Shown here one piece after another: positions 1 through 8,326 of a stretch of 49,776 nt of DNA. The notes under the pieces are model-generated. The model did not search any database, was not told the origin of the DNA, and worked only from the letters and a program-made list of their open reading frames with translations. Numbering within the stretch: position 1 is the stretch's first letter; the number at the start of each line of letters is the position of its first letter. Position numbers and translations under genes: made by a program. Source of the stretch: Thiohalobacter sp. (GTDB lineage Bacteria > Pseudomonadota > Gammaproteobacteria > DSM-19610); NCBI GenBank assembly GCA_026984835.1, contig JALSRI010000146.1, positions 1 through 49,776 on the forward strand, written 5' to 3'.

Positions 1-1
1 G

Positions 2-154
2 CCGGATTTCTACAAGCGGCCGGGCCGGGACATCGCGGCGGCGAAAGCGGAGCTGGCGCGGATCGACACGACGCTGGAGCAGGCGTACCAGCGCTGGCAG
101 ACACTGGAAGAGCGCGTGGACGGCGTTTCCGGGGGTGGCTGTCGGAAAACCTGA
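2..154 (+). CDS. uup: ABC-F family ATPase Uup, C-terminal end (5' truncated by window)
   Basis: These are the last 50 codons of a protein whose start lies left of the window. The tail is rich in Lys, Glu, Ala and Arg and contains a YKRPG turn followed by a helix ending LEQAYQRWQTLEERVDG. It matches the end of the C-terminal coiled coil of Uup-type ABC-F ATPases, which typically end with a similar 'ERW-x-LE' helix. Family knowledge: ABC-F proteins have two ATPase cassettes and no membrane domain, act on ribosomes, and Uup also affects precise transposon excision. The last codons (ggc tgt cgg aaa acc tga) are identical to the left end of a repeat found again at 24189, so the residues GCRKT and the stop come from the repeat. 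The natural end was probably near the VDG. Identification rests on only 50 residues. Confidence 0.7.
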   Translation, partial: PDFYKRPGRDIAAAKAELARIDTTLEQAYQRWQTLEERVDGVSGGGCRKT

Positions 155-337
155 CGCAAAGGTGTTGGTTTCATTCCGCCCTGGCGGTCTTTTCGTCTTT
201 GCACCTTGGTGTTCGAGTACAGCACCGTGGAATCGTGGTGGGGTTCCCTTCGGTCACCCCACCCTCCGGAGGCCGCGACAACCGCCAACATCCCCCGTAC
301 AAGGGTGGGGTGAACGAAGTGAACCCCACCACCACGC
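137..337 (+). repeat. Composite repeat copy 1: left module plus inverted GTGG-type REP pair
   Basis: The left module runs from GGCTGTCGGAAAACCTGACG through the TTTCATTCCGCCCTGG block to about 213, and is shared with 24189-24297. It is followed by a GTGG-type REP in forward orientation (about 234-265) and an inverted copy (301-337), which together can form a long hairpin. The left module lacks about 28 bp that copy 2 has after CCTGACGC. The element starts inside the last codons of uup. Apart from this element and a few flanking bases, nothing coding was seen between uup and 368. Confidence 0.75.
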
Positions 338-367
338 CGGGCCGGCGAATGGGTGTGGGGGGATTCG

Positions 368-661
368 TCAGCGGGTTTTCCCGTCTTTTTTCAGCCCGCT
401 CGTGTCCAGCTTGACCACCACCTCGTCGGGCCGTTCGTCGACGAAGCGCGGGCGCATGTTCATGGGCCGGCCGGCGGCCTCGGCCAGTTCGCGCTCGCGG
501 GCGGCGATCAGCGACAGGCAGTCGCGGATGCCCTGGACGGTGCGCTCGGACAGGGGATGCTTGAAACCCGGCTTGGCGTGGGTGTCCTTGGCCACGTCGG
601 TCAGCACGCGCTTCATCATGCGCATGATGCGCTCTTCCTGGGTCATTTCGTCGCTGCTCAT
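368..661 (-). CDS. Small conserved hypothetical protein, 97 aa
   Basis: I do not recognise a named family. The start was placed at ATG 661 (MSSDEMTQEER), with AGCGAGG upstream. A longer reading from 724 adds 21 residues with no support. The predicted protein is soluble, with no signal peptide or membrane segment. The N-terminal half is helical and basic (RIMRMMKRVLTDVAKDT), followed by a helix-rich stretch with an RERELAEAAGRP motif and a short polar tail (FVDERPDEVVVKLD). It lies 105 bp after the DUF2333 gene on the same strand and may be the last gene of that transcript. Function unknown. Confidence 0.6.
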   Translation of the reverse strand: MSSDEMTQEERIMRMMKRVLTDVAKDTHAKPGFKHPLSERTVQGIRDCLSLIAARERELAEAAGRPMNMRPRFVDERPDEVVVKLDTSGLKKDGKTR

Positions 662-766
662 GGCGGGCCTCGCTGGGGGTGTGATCACGCCTATTCTGCC
701 ACAGCCGGACACCATTGGACGCATTTCCGCGCCGGCTGGCCGTGATTTGGATGCCGCGGGGGCCGG

Positions 767-1831
767 TCAGCCCTGCTGCAGCAGGTCGCGCAGGTCGATG
801 ACGGCGGCGTTGGCGCGGGCGACGTAGTTGGCCATGGTGAGCGAATAGTTGGCGAACAGCCCGAAGCCGCTGCCGTTCAGGATCACCGGGCTCAGCAGCG
901 GCTGCTGGGCCTCTTCCAGCTCGCGGATGATCTGGCGCAGGGACACCAGGGCGTTCTTCTTCAGCAGGATGGACCGGAAGTCGTATTCGATGGCGTGCAG
1001 CAGTTCGCGCAGCGCCCAGGTGGCGCCGCGCGCCTCGTAGAAGACGTCGTCGAGCTGCAGCCAGGGCGTGCGGACTTCCACCACGGGCGGCGTGCCGGTG
1101 GCCTGTTGCGCATGGGAATCGCCGGCCAAGTCGGTGTTGATGCGCATCTGGCCGACGCTGGCGCTGAGCCGCTGGGACAGGCTGCCGAGGCGCTTGCCGA
1201 CGATTTCCAGGTACTGGCGCAGGTTGTCGGCGCGGGCGTAGAACTGCGCCTGCTGCCGGGCCGGGTCGGTCAGGCGCCGCAGGTAGCGCTGCAGGGCCTC
1301 GATGCCCTTGCGGTACTCGCCCTCGGTATCCGGCAGGATCCAGGAGTCGTTCTGGAAGTTGAACTGGGGCTCGGCCCGGGCCAGGTCGGCGTCCTCGACC
1401 GACTGCGACTGCGAGCGGGAGAAATGGTTGCGCAGCGCGGCGGCGCCGTCGCGCAGCATCACCAGGGCACCGAATTCCCAGTTCGGGATGTTGTCCATCC
1501 ACACGCCGGGCGGCATGATGTCGTTGGACAGGTAGCCGCCGCGCTTGTCCAGCAGGGTCTCGCCGATGCCGATCAGGGTGGAGGTGTAGACGGCGCCGAC
1601 CACCAGTCGCTCGGCGTCGCCGCCGACCTGTTGCAGCGCGAACTCGCGCACCTCGAAGGGCGCCGGCTCCTCGTTCCAGTACCAGCCGAGCACGCCGGTG
1701 ACGACCAGCAGCGCGGCCAGGATGAGCGCCGCCGACCACAGCAGCCCCTTTTCCTTCAGGTTGGCCGGGTGGTAGAGGTCGCGCAGCCACCAGAGTCCGT
1801 CGCGCAGGCGCTGGAGCAGGGATTGGAACAT
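767..1831 (-). CDS. DUF2333 family membrane-anchored protein, 354 aa
   Basis: This belongs to the DUF2333 family (PF10095), recognised from the N-terminal block with one membrane helix (about residues 30-50, GLLWSAALILAALLVVTGVLGWYW) followed by the conserved region with TLLDKRGGYLSND and PPGVWMDN-IPNWEFG. The rest is predicted periplasmic and largely helical. Length is usual for the family. No biochemical function is established. It follows the RND pump gene by 60 bp on the same strand, so co-transcription with the efflux genes is possible, although the families are not known to work together. Confidence 0.88.
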   Translation of the reverse strand: MFQSLLQRLRDGLWWLRDLYHPANLKEKGLLWSAALILAALLVVTGVLGWYWNEEPAPFEVREFALQQVGGDAERLVVGAVYTSTLIGIGETLLDKRGGYLSNDIMPPGVWMDNIPNWEFGALVMLRDGAAALRNHFSRSQSQSVEDADLARAEPQFNFQNDSWILPDTEGEYRKGIEALQRYLRRLTDPARQQAQFYARADNLRQYLEIVGKRLGSLSQRLSASVGQMRINTDLAGDSHAQQATGTPPVVEVRTPWLQLDDVFYEARGATWALRELLHAIEYDFRSILLKKNALVSLRQIIRELEEAQQPLLSPVILNGSGFGLFANYSLTMANYVARANAAVIDLRDLLQQG

Positions 1832-1891
1832 CGGCAGGTCCTTCGGGCCAGGTTGGCGAAGTCCCTAGTGTGGGGCCGGCGCCTTCGCCGA

Positions 1892-4800
1892 TCAAGCCGC
1901 CCGCGGCCCGCCGACCAGCCGCAGCAGGCTGGGCAGCAGGATGAGGGTGAACAGCGTGCTGACGGCCAGCCCGCCGACGATCACCGCCGCCAGCCCGCGG
2001 TACAGTTCGGTGCCCGCACCCGGCACCAGCAGCAGGGGCAGCATGCCGAACAGGCTGGTGAGGGTGCTCATCAGGATCGGCCGCAGGCGCAGCCGCACGG
2101 CCTGCTCGACGGCCGCGTCGCGGTCCAGGCCGCGGCGGGCGGCGGCGCGGGCCTGGTAGACCAGCAGGATGGCGTTGTTGACCACCAGGCCCAGCAGCAT
2201 GATGAAGCCGATCATGGTCAGCAGATCCATGCGCTGGAAGCTGAACAGGTCGACCAGGCGCAGGGCGATCACCCCGCCCACCGTCGCCAGCGGCAGCACC
2301 AGGATCACCAGCAGGCTGTCCAGGAAGGAGCGGAACAGCGCGCTCATCAGCAGGTACAGGATCACCACCGCCAGCAGGAAGCTGCCGCCCATGTCGTCCA
2401 GCGCCCGGGCGAGCTTCTTCGCCGTGCCCGAGTAGCGGATGCTGCCGTCTTCCGGCAGGTGTTGGCGCAGCTCGGGCACCACTTTCGTCTTCAATTCTTC
2501 CAGCAGGCGCTCCAGCGACATGCCCTCGGGCGCCCGCACCTGCAGGGTGACGGTGCGGCGCCGGTCCAGGCGCCGGATCTGGTCGGGCCCGGCCGTGCGC
2601 TGCACCGACACCAGTTCGCCGAACGGCAGCACCCCGGCCGCCGGTGTCGCCACCGGCAGCGCCGCCAGCTGCTCCGGCGTCTGCCAGCCGCGTGCCCGCA
2701 CCACGATGTCGCGACGCCGCTCACCGTCGAAGTACTCGCCCGCGAACAGGCCGGAGCCGAAGGCGCGCGCCAGCCGCGCCACCGTGCCCCGGTCCCAGCC
2801 GGCCTCGGCGATGCGTGCTTCGTCCGGCACCAGGCGCAGTTCCGGCTCCGCCAGTTCCAGGCCGGGCCGAGGCTGCACCGAGGCGCCGGGAATGCGCTCG
2901 CCGATCAGTTCGTAACCGGTGCGGGCGGCGTCCAGCAGCGGTTCGAGCTGGCGCGACTGCAGGTTGAGCTCCACCGTGCCGCCGCCGCCAAAACCCCCGA
3001 ACAGGGAATCGCGGCGTGCGAAGGCCAGGGTGTCGGGGAAGCCCTTGACCATGTCGTTCAGCACCGGCACCAGGCGGTCGACCTGGCCCGGGTCGACGGC
3101 GCGCACGCCCATGAAGGCGCCGCCGCGGTAGACGACGAAGAAATAATGCCGCACGCGCGGCCGTTTCTCGCCGTCGAGATAGGGCTGCATGCGTTTGGCG
3201 ATGACCTGGCCCATCTCTTTCTCGATGGTCGCCAGGTTGACGCCGGGCGCCACGCTGATGATGGCGGACACGCGGTTGCGGTTGCCGGTCGGCAGGTAGT
3301 CCGCCTCCGGCAGCAGCCACAGGGTGATCAGCACCGGCAGTGTGAACAGCAGCGCCACCCAGGCGAGCTGGCGGCGACGGGAGCCGGTCAGGCGCATGAT
3401 GGCGGCGCTGATGCGACGCCACAGGCCGGCGTGGCGGTCGTTCAGTTGCAGGGTGGCGGCGGACTGGCCGGCCGCGGCCGGCACCAGCGCCACCGCCACC
3501 GCGAGCGAGGCCACCACCGCCGCGGCGATGGCGATGGCCAGGTCGGCGAACAACTGGCCGGCCTCGTCGCGCAGGAACACCACCGGCAGGAACACCGCCA
3601 CGGTGGTCGCGGTGGAGGCCAGCAGCGCGCCCCACACCTGGGTGACGCCGTGCAGGGCCGCGCCGCCGGCGCCCTCGCCGCGTTCGCGCAGGCGCACGAT
3701 GTTCTCCAGCACCACGATGCCGGCATCCAGCACCATGCCGACCGCGAACGCCAGCCCGGCCAGCGAAATCACATTGAGGGTGTGGCCCGTCAGGTCGAGG
3801 ACGACGAAGGCCGCCAGCAGGCACAGGGGAATGGCGGCCGCCACGATCAGGGTGGCGCGCAGGCGGCGCAGGAACCACCACAGCACACCGACGGCCAGCA
3901 CCACGCCCGCCGCCAGATTGGTGCCGAGCATGGCGATGGAGCGATCGATGTAGACCGTCTCGTCGTAGACCTGCTCGATGCTGAGGCCGGCCTCGCGCAG
4001 CGGCCCTTCCAGCTCGGCGCGCGCCTGCCGCAGCCCGTCCATCAGCCGCAGCACGTTGACGCCGCTCTCGCGGTAGGCGTTGACGGCAACGGCGGTGGCG
4101 CCCTGATTGATGACGAAGCTCTCGCGGTCGACCGGCCGCAGTTCGACGTCCGCCACGTCGCGCAGCCGCACCGGCTTGCCTTCGCGCCAGTCCAACACCA
4201 GTTCGCCGAAACGTTCCACCGGCCAGCTGCCCGCGAACCGGATGGTGTAGCGGCGTTTGCCGACGTCGACGCTGCCGGCCGAGCTGTCCTCGTTGCCCGC
4301 CACGCGCGCCGCCAGCGCCGGCAACTGCACGCCCAGCGCCGCCAGCCGGTAGGGGTCGAAGCTGATGCGGAGTTCCTTGTCGCGGCCGCCGCGCACCTCG
4401 GAGCGGGCCACGCCGGGCACCCGCTCGAAGCGGGTCTGCACCAGGTCCTCGATCAGGGGATAGTAGGTGGAGACGTCGCGGGGGTTGCCCGGCAGGGTGC
4501 GGATGACGAACCAGGCCACCGGCCGGTTGCGGGCGCCGATGGTGGACAGGCGCGGCTCGACGGCGTCGTCGGGGTAGTCGCCGACCCGGTTGAGGCGGTT
4601 GAGCACGTCGATCAGCGCGCGCTGCAGGTCGGTACCCACCGCGAAGCTGAGCGTCACGCTGCCGCGGCCGCGCTGGGCGCGCGACAGCATCTCCACCAGA
4701 CCCGGGGTGCCGCGCAGGGCCTTCTCCTGCGGTTCGAGGATCTCCGACTCGACCTCCTGCGGCGCCGCCGCCCGCCAGGCGGTGGTGACGGTGATCTCGG

Positions 4801-4927
4801 GTCGCTCCACCTCGGGCGTCATCTGCACCGGCAGGCGCGCCAGGCTCAGGGCGCCGAACAGCGCCACCAGCAGCACCGCGACCAGCGCCGCCACCGGATT
4901 GTTCAGCGCGGCGCGGGTCAGGATCAC
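1892..4927 (-). CDS. RND-superfamily efflux permease (HAE1/AcrB-like), 1011 aa
   Basis: This is an inner-membrane proton-driven efflux pump subunit that would assemble with a membrane-fusion protein and a TolC-type channel. It has the full length and duplicated architecture of the family: an N-terminal helix (MILTRAALNNPVAALVAVLL), a first periplasmic loop with the VTVTT/QEVE-like block, a central set of helices, a second loop, and C-terminal helices ending in LVGGPRAA. The TM4 motif reads GMVLDAGIVVLEN (about residue 400), keeping the first Asp of the AcrB D407-D408 pair but with Ala in place of the second. The TM10 motif reads GLVVNNAILLV (about residue 915), with Asn where AcrB has Lys940. 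The start is GTG, overlapping the stop of the upstream fusion-protein gene by 4 bp, which indicates translational coupling. Substrate unknown. No TolC homologue is in the window. Confidence 0.93.
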   Translation of the reverse strand: MILTRAALNNPVAALVAVLLVALFGALSLARLPVQMTPEVERPEITVTTAWRAAAPQEVESEILEPQEKALRGTPGLVEMLSRAQRGRGSVTLSFAVGTDLQRALIDVLNRLNRVGDYPDDAVEPRLSTIGARNRPVAWFVIRTLPGNPRDVSTYYPLIEDLVQTRFERVPGVARSEVRGGRDKELRISFDPYRLAALGVQLPALAARVAGNEDSSAGSVDVGKRRYTIRFAGSWPVERFGELVLDWREGKPVRLRDVADVELRPVDRESFVINQGATAVAVNAYRESGVNVLRLMDGLRQARAELEGPLREAGLSIEQVYDETVYIDRSIAMLGTNLAAGVVLAVGVLWWFLRRLRATLIVAAAIPLCLLAAFVVLDLTGHTLNVISLAGLAFAVGMVLDAGIVVLENIVRLRERGEGAGGAALHGVTQVWGALLASTATTVAVFLPVVFLRDEAGQLFADLAIAIAAAVVASLAVAVALVPAAAGQSAATLQLNDRHAGLWRRISAAIMRLTGSRRRQLAWVALLFTLPVLITLWLLPEADYLPTGNRNRVSAIISVAPGVNLATIEKEMGQVIAKRMQPYLDGEKRPRVRHYFFVVYRGGAFMGVRAVDPGQVDRLVPVLNDMVKGFPDTLAFARRDSLFGGFGGGGTVELNLQSRQLEPLLDAARTGYELIGERIPGASVQPRPGLELAEPELRLVPDEARIAEAGWDRGTVARLARAFGSGLFAGEYFDGERRRDIVVRARGWQTPEQLAALPVATPAAGVLPFGELVSVQRTAGPDQIRRLDRRRTVTLQVRAPEGMSLERLLEELKTKVVPELRQHLPEDGSIRYSGTAKKLARALDDMGGSFLLAVVILYLLMSALFRSFLDSLLVILVLPLATVGGVIALRLVDLFSFQRMDLLTMIGFIMLLGLVVNNAILLVYQARAAARRGLDRDAAVEQAVRLRLRPILMSTLTSLFGMLPLLLVPGAGTELYRGLAAVIVGGLAVSTLFTLILLPSLLRLVGGPRAA

Positions 4928-5985
4928 GGCGCAGCAGACGCCTCCCGCACCTCGACCGGGTCGCCGTCGCGCAACCGCTCGCCGCCGCGCACCACCACGC
5001 GGTCACCGTCCGCCAGTGCGCCCTGCACCTCGATGTAGCGGCCCTCGGCGACGCCGGTGTGGACCTCGACCCGCTGCGCGGTGCCATCCTCGCCGATGCG
5101 GAACACGTAGATGGCCGCGCGGCGTATCACCAGCGCGTCGCGCGGCACGCTCAACACCCGGCGCGGGGCGGCCGCGGGCACGGCGATGCGCAAGGCCTCG
5201 CCGGCCGTCCAGTCGCCCGGCGGCAGGGCGACGCGCACCTCGTAGAGCCGCGAGGGCGGCTCGGCCACCGGCACCAGGGTGCGCACGCGCCCCTCGGCCC
5301 TGCCGTCCCCGCCGGCGCCCTGCACCTGCACCCCGGCGCCGGGCCGCAGCACCGCCAGCGCCGCGCGCGCCACCCGCACCTGCGCCTCCAGCCCGTCGGG
5401 GTCGACCAGCTCGACGACTGCGGCGCCGGCGTCCGCCCGTTCGCCGGGCTGCAGCAGGCGCCGCGTCACGACGGCGGCAAAAGGGGCGCGCAGCGTGGTG
5501 CGGCGCAGGCGTTCGAGGGCCTGGCGTTCGCGCGCGCGCGCCGCCTCCAGCTCTCCTTCGGCCGCCGCGCGGTCGGCGACGGTCTGTTCGAGCTGGCTCT
5601 GGGCGGCGTTGTTCTGGTGCGCCAGGCGCTGCAGGCGACCGGCTTCCTTGTCCAGGAATTCCAGCCGCGCCCGGGTGCGCGCGATGTCGGCACGGCGCTC
5701 GACCAGCGCCTGCTGCAGCAGGCTGTCGTCCAGGCGCGCCACCGCGTCGCCCGCCTGCAGCACCGTGCCGACCTCGGCCACCGACAGCAGCCGCCCCTCG
5801 ACCTCGGCGGCCAGCTTCACGGCCCGGCGGGCAACCACGGTGCCGTCGTACCAGTCCAGCGGCGCCAGCAGGCGCTGGCGGGCGACCTCCACCACCACCG
5901 GGCGGGCGGCGGCAAGGACGACGGCGGCCGGCAGCAGCGACGCCAGCAGCAGTGTCCAGCTCACAGCCTTGGAGATTCTTGTCAT
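4924..5985 (-). CDS. RND efflux periplasmic adaptor (membrane-fusion protein), 353 aa
   Basis: This is the periplasmic adaptor partner of the RND pump encoded immediately downstream. The start was set at ATG 5985 (MTRISKAVSWTLL), preceded by GGGAAG. The upstream in-frame extension to 6888 reads through the opposite-strand antiporter gene and is rejected. It has an N-terminal hydrophobic signal/anchor (about residues 7-27), a lipoyl-like beta hairpin (VKLAAEVEGRLLSVAEVGTVLQAGDAVARLDD), a long coiled coil (about 85-165, rich in Ala, Glu and Arg), the second lipoyl half (TLRAPFAAVVTRRLLQPGERADAG), then beta-barrel and membrane-proximal domains. There is no lipobox Cys. It overlaps the pump gene by 4 bp and is divergent from the antiporter gene across 147 bp. 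Confidence 0.92.
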   Translation of the reverse strand: MTRISKAVSWTLLLASLLPAAVVLAAARPVVVEVARQRLLAPLDWYDGTVVARRAVKLAAEVEGRLLSVAEVGTVLQAGDAVARLDDSLLQQALVERRADIARTRARLEFLDKEAGRLQRLAHQNNAAQSQLEQTVADRAAAEGELEAARARERQALERLRRTTLRAPFAAVVTRRLLQPGERADAGAAVVELVDPDGLEAQVRVARAALAVLRPGAGVQVQGAGGDGRAEGRVRTLVPVAEPPSRLYEVRVALPPGDWTAGEALRIAVPAAAPRRVLSVPRDALVIRRAAIYVFRIGEDGTAQRVEVHTGVAEGRYIEVQGALADGDRVVVRGGERLRDGDPVEVREASAAP

Positions 5986-6132
5986 GAGCTTCCCGTTGCA
6001 ACGCCGTTCCGCGTGACCGGCGACTTTGCCCCGCATTTCAGCATACTGCCCCGCAAACGACCAGCCGCGACCGTGCGCCCGGCGCGCCTGTGGTACGCTT
6101 GCCGGCACTGCTGCGAGCCACCCCTGCGCCCC

Positions 6133-7302
6133 ATGCCCGAACAATCCCTGGTCTTCTCCGTGTTTCTCATCTTCACCGGCGCCGCGCTGCTGGCGACCCT
6201 GGCCCTGTATGCGCGCCAGTCCATGCTGGTCGCCTACATCCTGCTCGGCATGCTGCTGGGCCCCTTCGCCCTCGGCCTGGTGCCGGACGTCGTCCTGCTG
6301 CGCGACCTGTCGCACGTGGGCATCGTGTTCCTGCTGTTCCTGCTCGGCCTCAACCTGCACCCGCAGGATCTGTGGCGGCTGTTCCGCAAGGCCACCCTGG
6401 TGACGCTGGTCAGCTCGCTGCTGTTCGCGGCGAGCGGCTATGCCGTGGCAATGGCATTCGGTTACGACACCGCCGAACGGCTGGTGATCGCCGCCACCAT
6501 GATGTTCTCCAGCACCATCATCGGCCTCAAGCTGCTGCCCAGCACCGTACTGCACCACCAGCACACCGGCGAGATCATCATCAGCGTGCTGCTGCTGCAG
6601 GACCTGATCGCCATCCTGGTCATGCTGACCCTGCACGGACTGGGGGGACACACCGACGGCTGGCAGCAGGCGGCCAAGCTGGCGCTCAGCCTGCCGGCGC
6701 TGCTCGCGTTCGCCTTCGGCTTCTCGCGCTGGGTGCTGACGCGCCTGCTGGCGCGCTTCGACACCATCCACGAATACATCTTCCTGCTCGCCATCGGCTG
6801 GTGCCTGGGCATGGCGGAGCTGTCCGAGGCCATCGGCCTGTCGCCGGAGATCGGCGCCTTCATCGCCGGCATCGCCGTCGCCACCCACCCCATTTCACGC
6901 TTCATCGCCGAGAGCCTGCGGCCGTTGCGCGACTTCTTCCTCGTGGTGTTCTTCTTCAGCCTGGGGGCCGGCTTCGACATGGGCTCGGTGCAGCAGGTGT
7001 TGCTGCCGGCGCTGGCGCTGGCGGCCATCAGCCTGCTGCTCAAGCCCCTGGTGTTCCGCCAGTTGTGGATCTACGAGGGCGAGGCGCCGGCGCTGTCGCT
7101 GGAAGTCGGCGTGCGGCTGGCGCAGATCAGCGAGTTCTCCCTGCTGATCGCGGTGCTGGCGCAGCAGACGCGGGTGATCGGCGAGCAGGCCTCCTACCTC
7201 ATCCAGCTCGCCACCCTGCTCACCTTCATCGCCTCCTCGTACTTCATCGTGCTGCGCTACCCCACCCCCATCGCCGCGTCCGACCGCCTGCGACGCGACT
7301 GA
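6133..7302 (+). CDS. CPA2-type cation:proton antiporter (KefB/Nha-like membrane domain), 389 aa
   Basis: This is a monovalent cation/proton antiporter of the CPA2 superfamily in the inner membrane. About 11-13 hydrophobic segments cover nearly the whole protein. Diagnostic pieces are the [16 protein letters not shown] motif near the N-terminus, [26 protein letters not shown] (the KefB/KefC QD motif helix) and the [14 protein letters not shown] helix. It ends shortly after the last helix, without the cytoplasmic RCK/TrkA-N domain that gates KefB and KefC, so regulation by NAD or glutathione is not expected. The start is ATG 6133. It is convergent and directly abutting (no gap) with the next gene at 7303. 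Confidence 0.88.
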   Translation: MPEQSLVFSVFLIFTGAALLATLALYARQSMLVAYILLGMLLGPFALGLVPDVVLLRDLSHVGIVFLLFLLGLNLHPQDLWRLFRKATLVTLVSSLLFAASGYAVAMAFGYDTAERLVIAATMMFSSTIIGLKLLPSTVLHHQHTGEIIISVLLLQDLIAILVMLTLHGLGGHTDGWQQAAKLALSLPALLAFAFGFSRWVLTRLLARFDTIHEYIFLLAIGWCLGMAELSEAIGLSPEIGAFIAGIAVATHPISRFIAESLRPLRDFFLVVFFFSLGAGFDMGSVQQVLLPALALAAISLLLKPLVFRQLWIYEGEAPALSLEVGVRLAQISEFSLLIAVLAQQTRVIGEQASYLIQLATLLTFIASSYFIVLRYPTPIAASDRLRRD

Positions 7303-7680
7303 TCAGCGGTAGGACCAGGCCCAGTCGCAGGACGACAGCGCGGCCAGGGCCGCCAGCAGGCTGTCCGCCGGCACCGCCTCGTGCGGGTACACGCCCTCGA
7401 TCTCGACCAGGCCGTCCCGGGCGGCGCCGCCGGCCACGGGCGGCAGGCGCACATGGCAGTAGGGCGCCCCGGGAGCGGCGGGATCGGGCGCCAGCCGGAG
7501 CCTGGGGGAACAACCGAGAAACACCACCTGCTGCAGGAAACGCGGCCCGGCCAGGTAGTCCGGCCCACCGCCGGGCGCGGGTTCGCCGATCAGGCCGATG
7601 CGGCGCAGGCAGTCGCGCAGCTGCCCGGGCCCGTCCGGTCGCCAGCCGGGTTCGGCCGGATGCAGCAGCAGGGCGGGCAC
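7303..7680 (-). CDS. Hypothetical protein, 125 aa, downstream of the antitoxin-like gene
   Basis: I do not recognise the family. The protein is Pro/Gly-rich, with FLGCSP in the middle, YCHVRLPP after it and a C-terminal [18 protein letters not shown] segment ending in WAWSYR. No signal peptide or membrane helix is visible. The start is the GTG at 7680, only 33 nt after the stop of the antitoxin-like gene and in the same reading frame, with a TGA between them. No strong ribosome binding site is seen, so translational coupling or a different start is possible. The arrangement (antitoxin-type gene first, this gene second) resembles toxin-antitoxin operons, but the sequence shows none of the RES-domain motifs usually paired with this antitoxin family. 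Confidence 0.55.
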   Translation of the reverse strand: MPALLLHPAEPGWRPDGPGQLRDCLRRIGLIGEPAPGGGPDYLAGPRFLQQVVFLGCSPRLRLAPDPAAPGAPYCHVRLPPVAGGAARDGLVEIEGVYPHEAVPADSLLAALAALSSCDWAWSYR

Positions 7681-7713
7681 GATGCGGGCGGGGAGAGGTT
7701 CAGGCCCCGGCGG

Positions 7714-8112
7714 TCAGCACTTGGAGCCGGTCTGGTCCCAGCTGAAGGTGCAGTCGAGGTGCGAGCGCACCGAGATCATGCCGGCCATGCCGTCCTCGAC
7801 CATGGTGGCCAGCGGCGAGCGCTGGCGGAAGCGCCGGTTGGGCTTGTGCATCCACAGCCGCCCCATGTGGCGGCTGAACGGGAAGGTGGTGCGCAGCGCG
7901 TCGGCGATGCTGATGAGATGTTCCACCCGCAGCATCACCTCCGGGTCGTCCGGCAGGGCGCGTTCGTCACGGATGCGGCGCAGCTCGCGCGGCTTGATGT
8001 CGAGACCCAGCAGGGCGACCTGGTCGCGCTCGCGGATACCCCAGTCTTCGAGCATGTTGAGGATGGCGCGCGTCAGTTGCAGGCGCTCGTCGTGTGTCAT
8101 TTCTTCGGCCAT
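7714..8112 (-). CDS. MbcA/ParS/Xre-type antitoxin family protein (DUF2384), 132 aa
   Basis: The C-terminal half shows the DUF2384 toxin-binding signature: a helix ending LRVEHLISIADALRTTFP, then WMHKPNRRFRQRSPLATMVEDGMAGMISVRSHL. This matches the 'W-x3-PN-xxF-x3-SPL' core of MbcA/ParS/Xre antitoxins. The N-terminal half (DERLQLTRAILNMLEDWGI-RERDQVALLGL) is a helical segment like the DNA-binding Xre-like region. The start was set at ATG 8112, with GAGAGGG nine bases upstream. The in-frame ATG at 8151 lacks such a site. Family members normally neutralise a RES-domain NAD-degrading toxin encoded just downstream. Here the downstream gene is not recognisably RES, so this may be an orphan regulator or belong to an uncharacterised pair. 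Confidence 0.8.
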   Translation of the reverse strand: MAEEMTHDERLQLTRAILNMLEDWGIRERDQVALLGLDIKPRELRRIRDERALPDDPEVMLRVEHLISIADALRTTFPFSRHMGRLWMHKPNRRFRQRSPLATMVEDGMAGMISVRSHLDCTFSWDQTGSKC

Positions 8113-8326
8113 GTCGGCAAACCCTCTCCCGTCTGACGGCAATAGTAGCATGCCGGCCGCCGCCCGCGCCCCGTCCGGCGCGTCCCAACACCACGCTTGG
8201 GATGTGGAATATCGCCACCGACGGCCGCTGATCGGGGCGGCGCGACTGTGCTAGTATCCGCGCCGACCCGGTGCCGCACCCGGCACTGGCCATGTGTCTA
8301 CACGCCTGATTTCAAAGAGTCGAACA

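Noticed and set aside
171-1895. 574-aa minus-strand reading frame over the DUF2333 gene
   Set aside because: Low-complexity Arg/Ala/Pro composition typical of an off-frame reading of GC-rich coding DNA; DUF2333 in another frame explains the region.
995-5038. 1347-aa plus-strand frame over the DUF2333 and RND pump genes
   Set aside because: Antisense shadow caused by high third-position GC; no domain, and the opposite strand encodes clear families.
7678-7716. TGA between the antitoxin-like gene and the 125-aa gene as a selenocysteine codon joining them
   Set aside because: The two reading frames are in phase and the TGA follows a Cys codon, but no SECIS-like stem could be identified and the two parts look like separate proteins.
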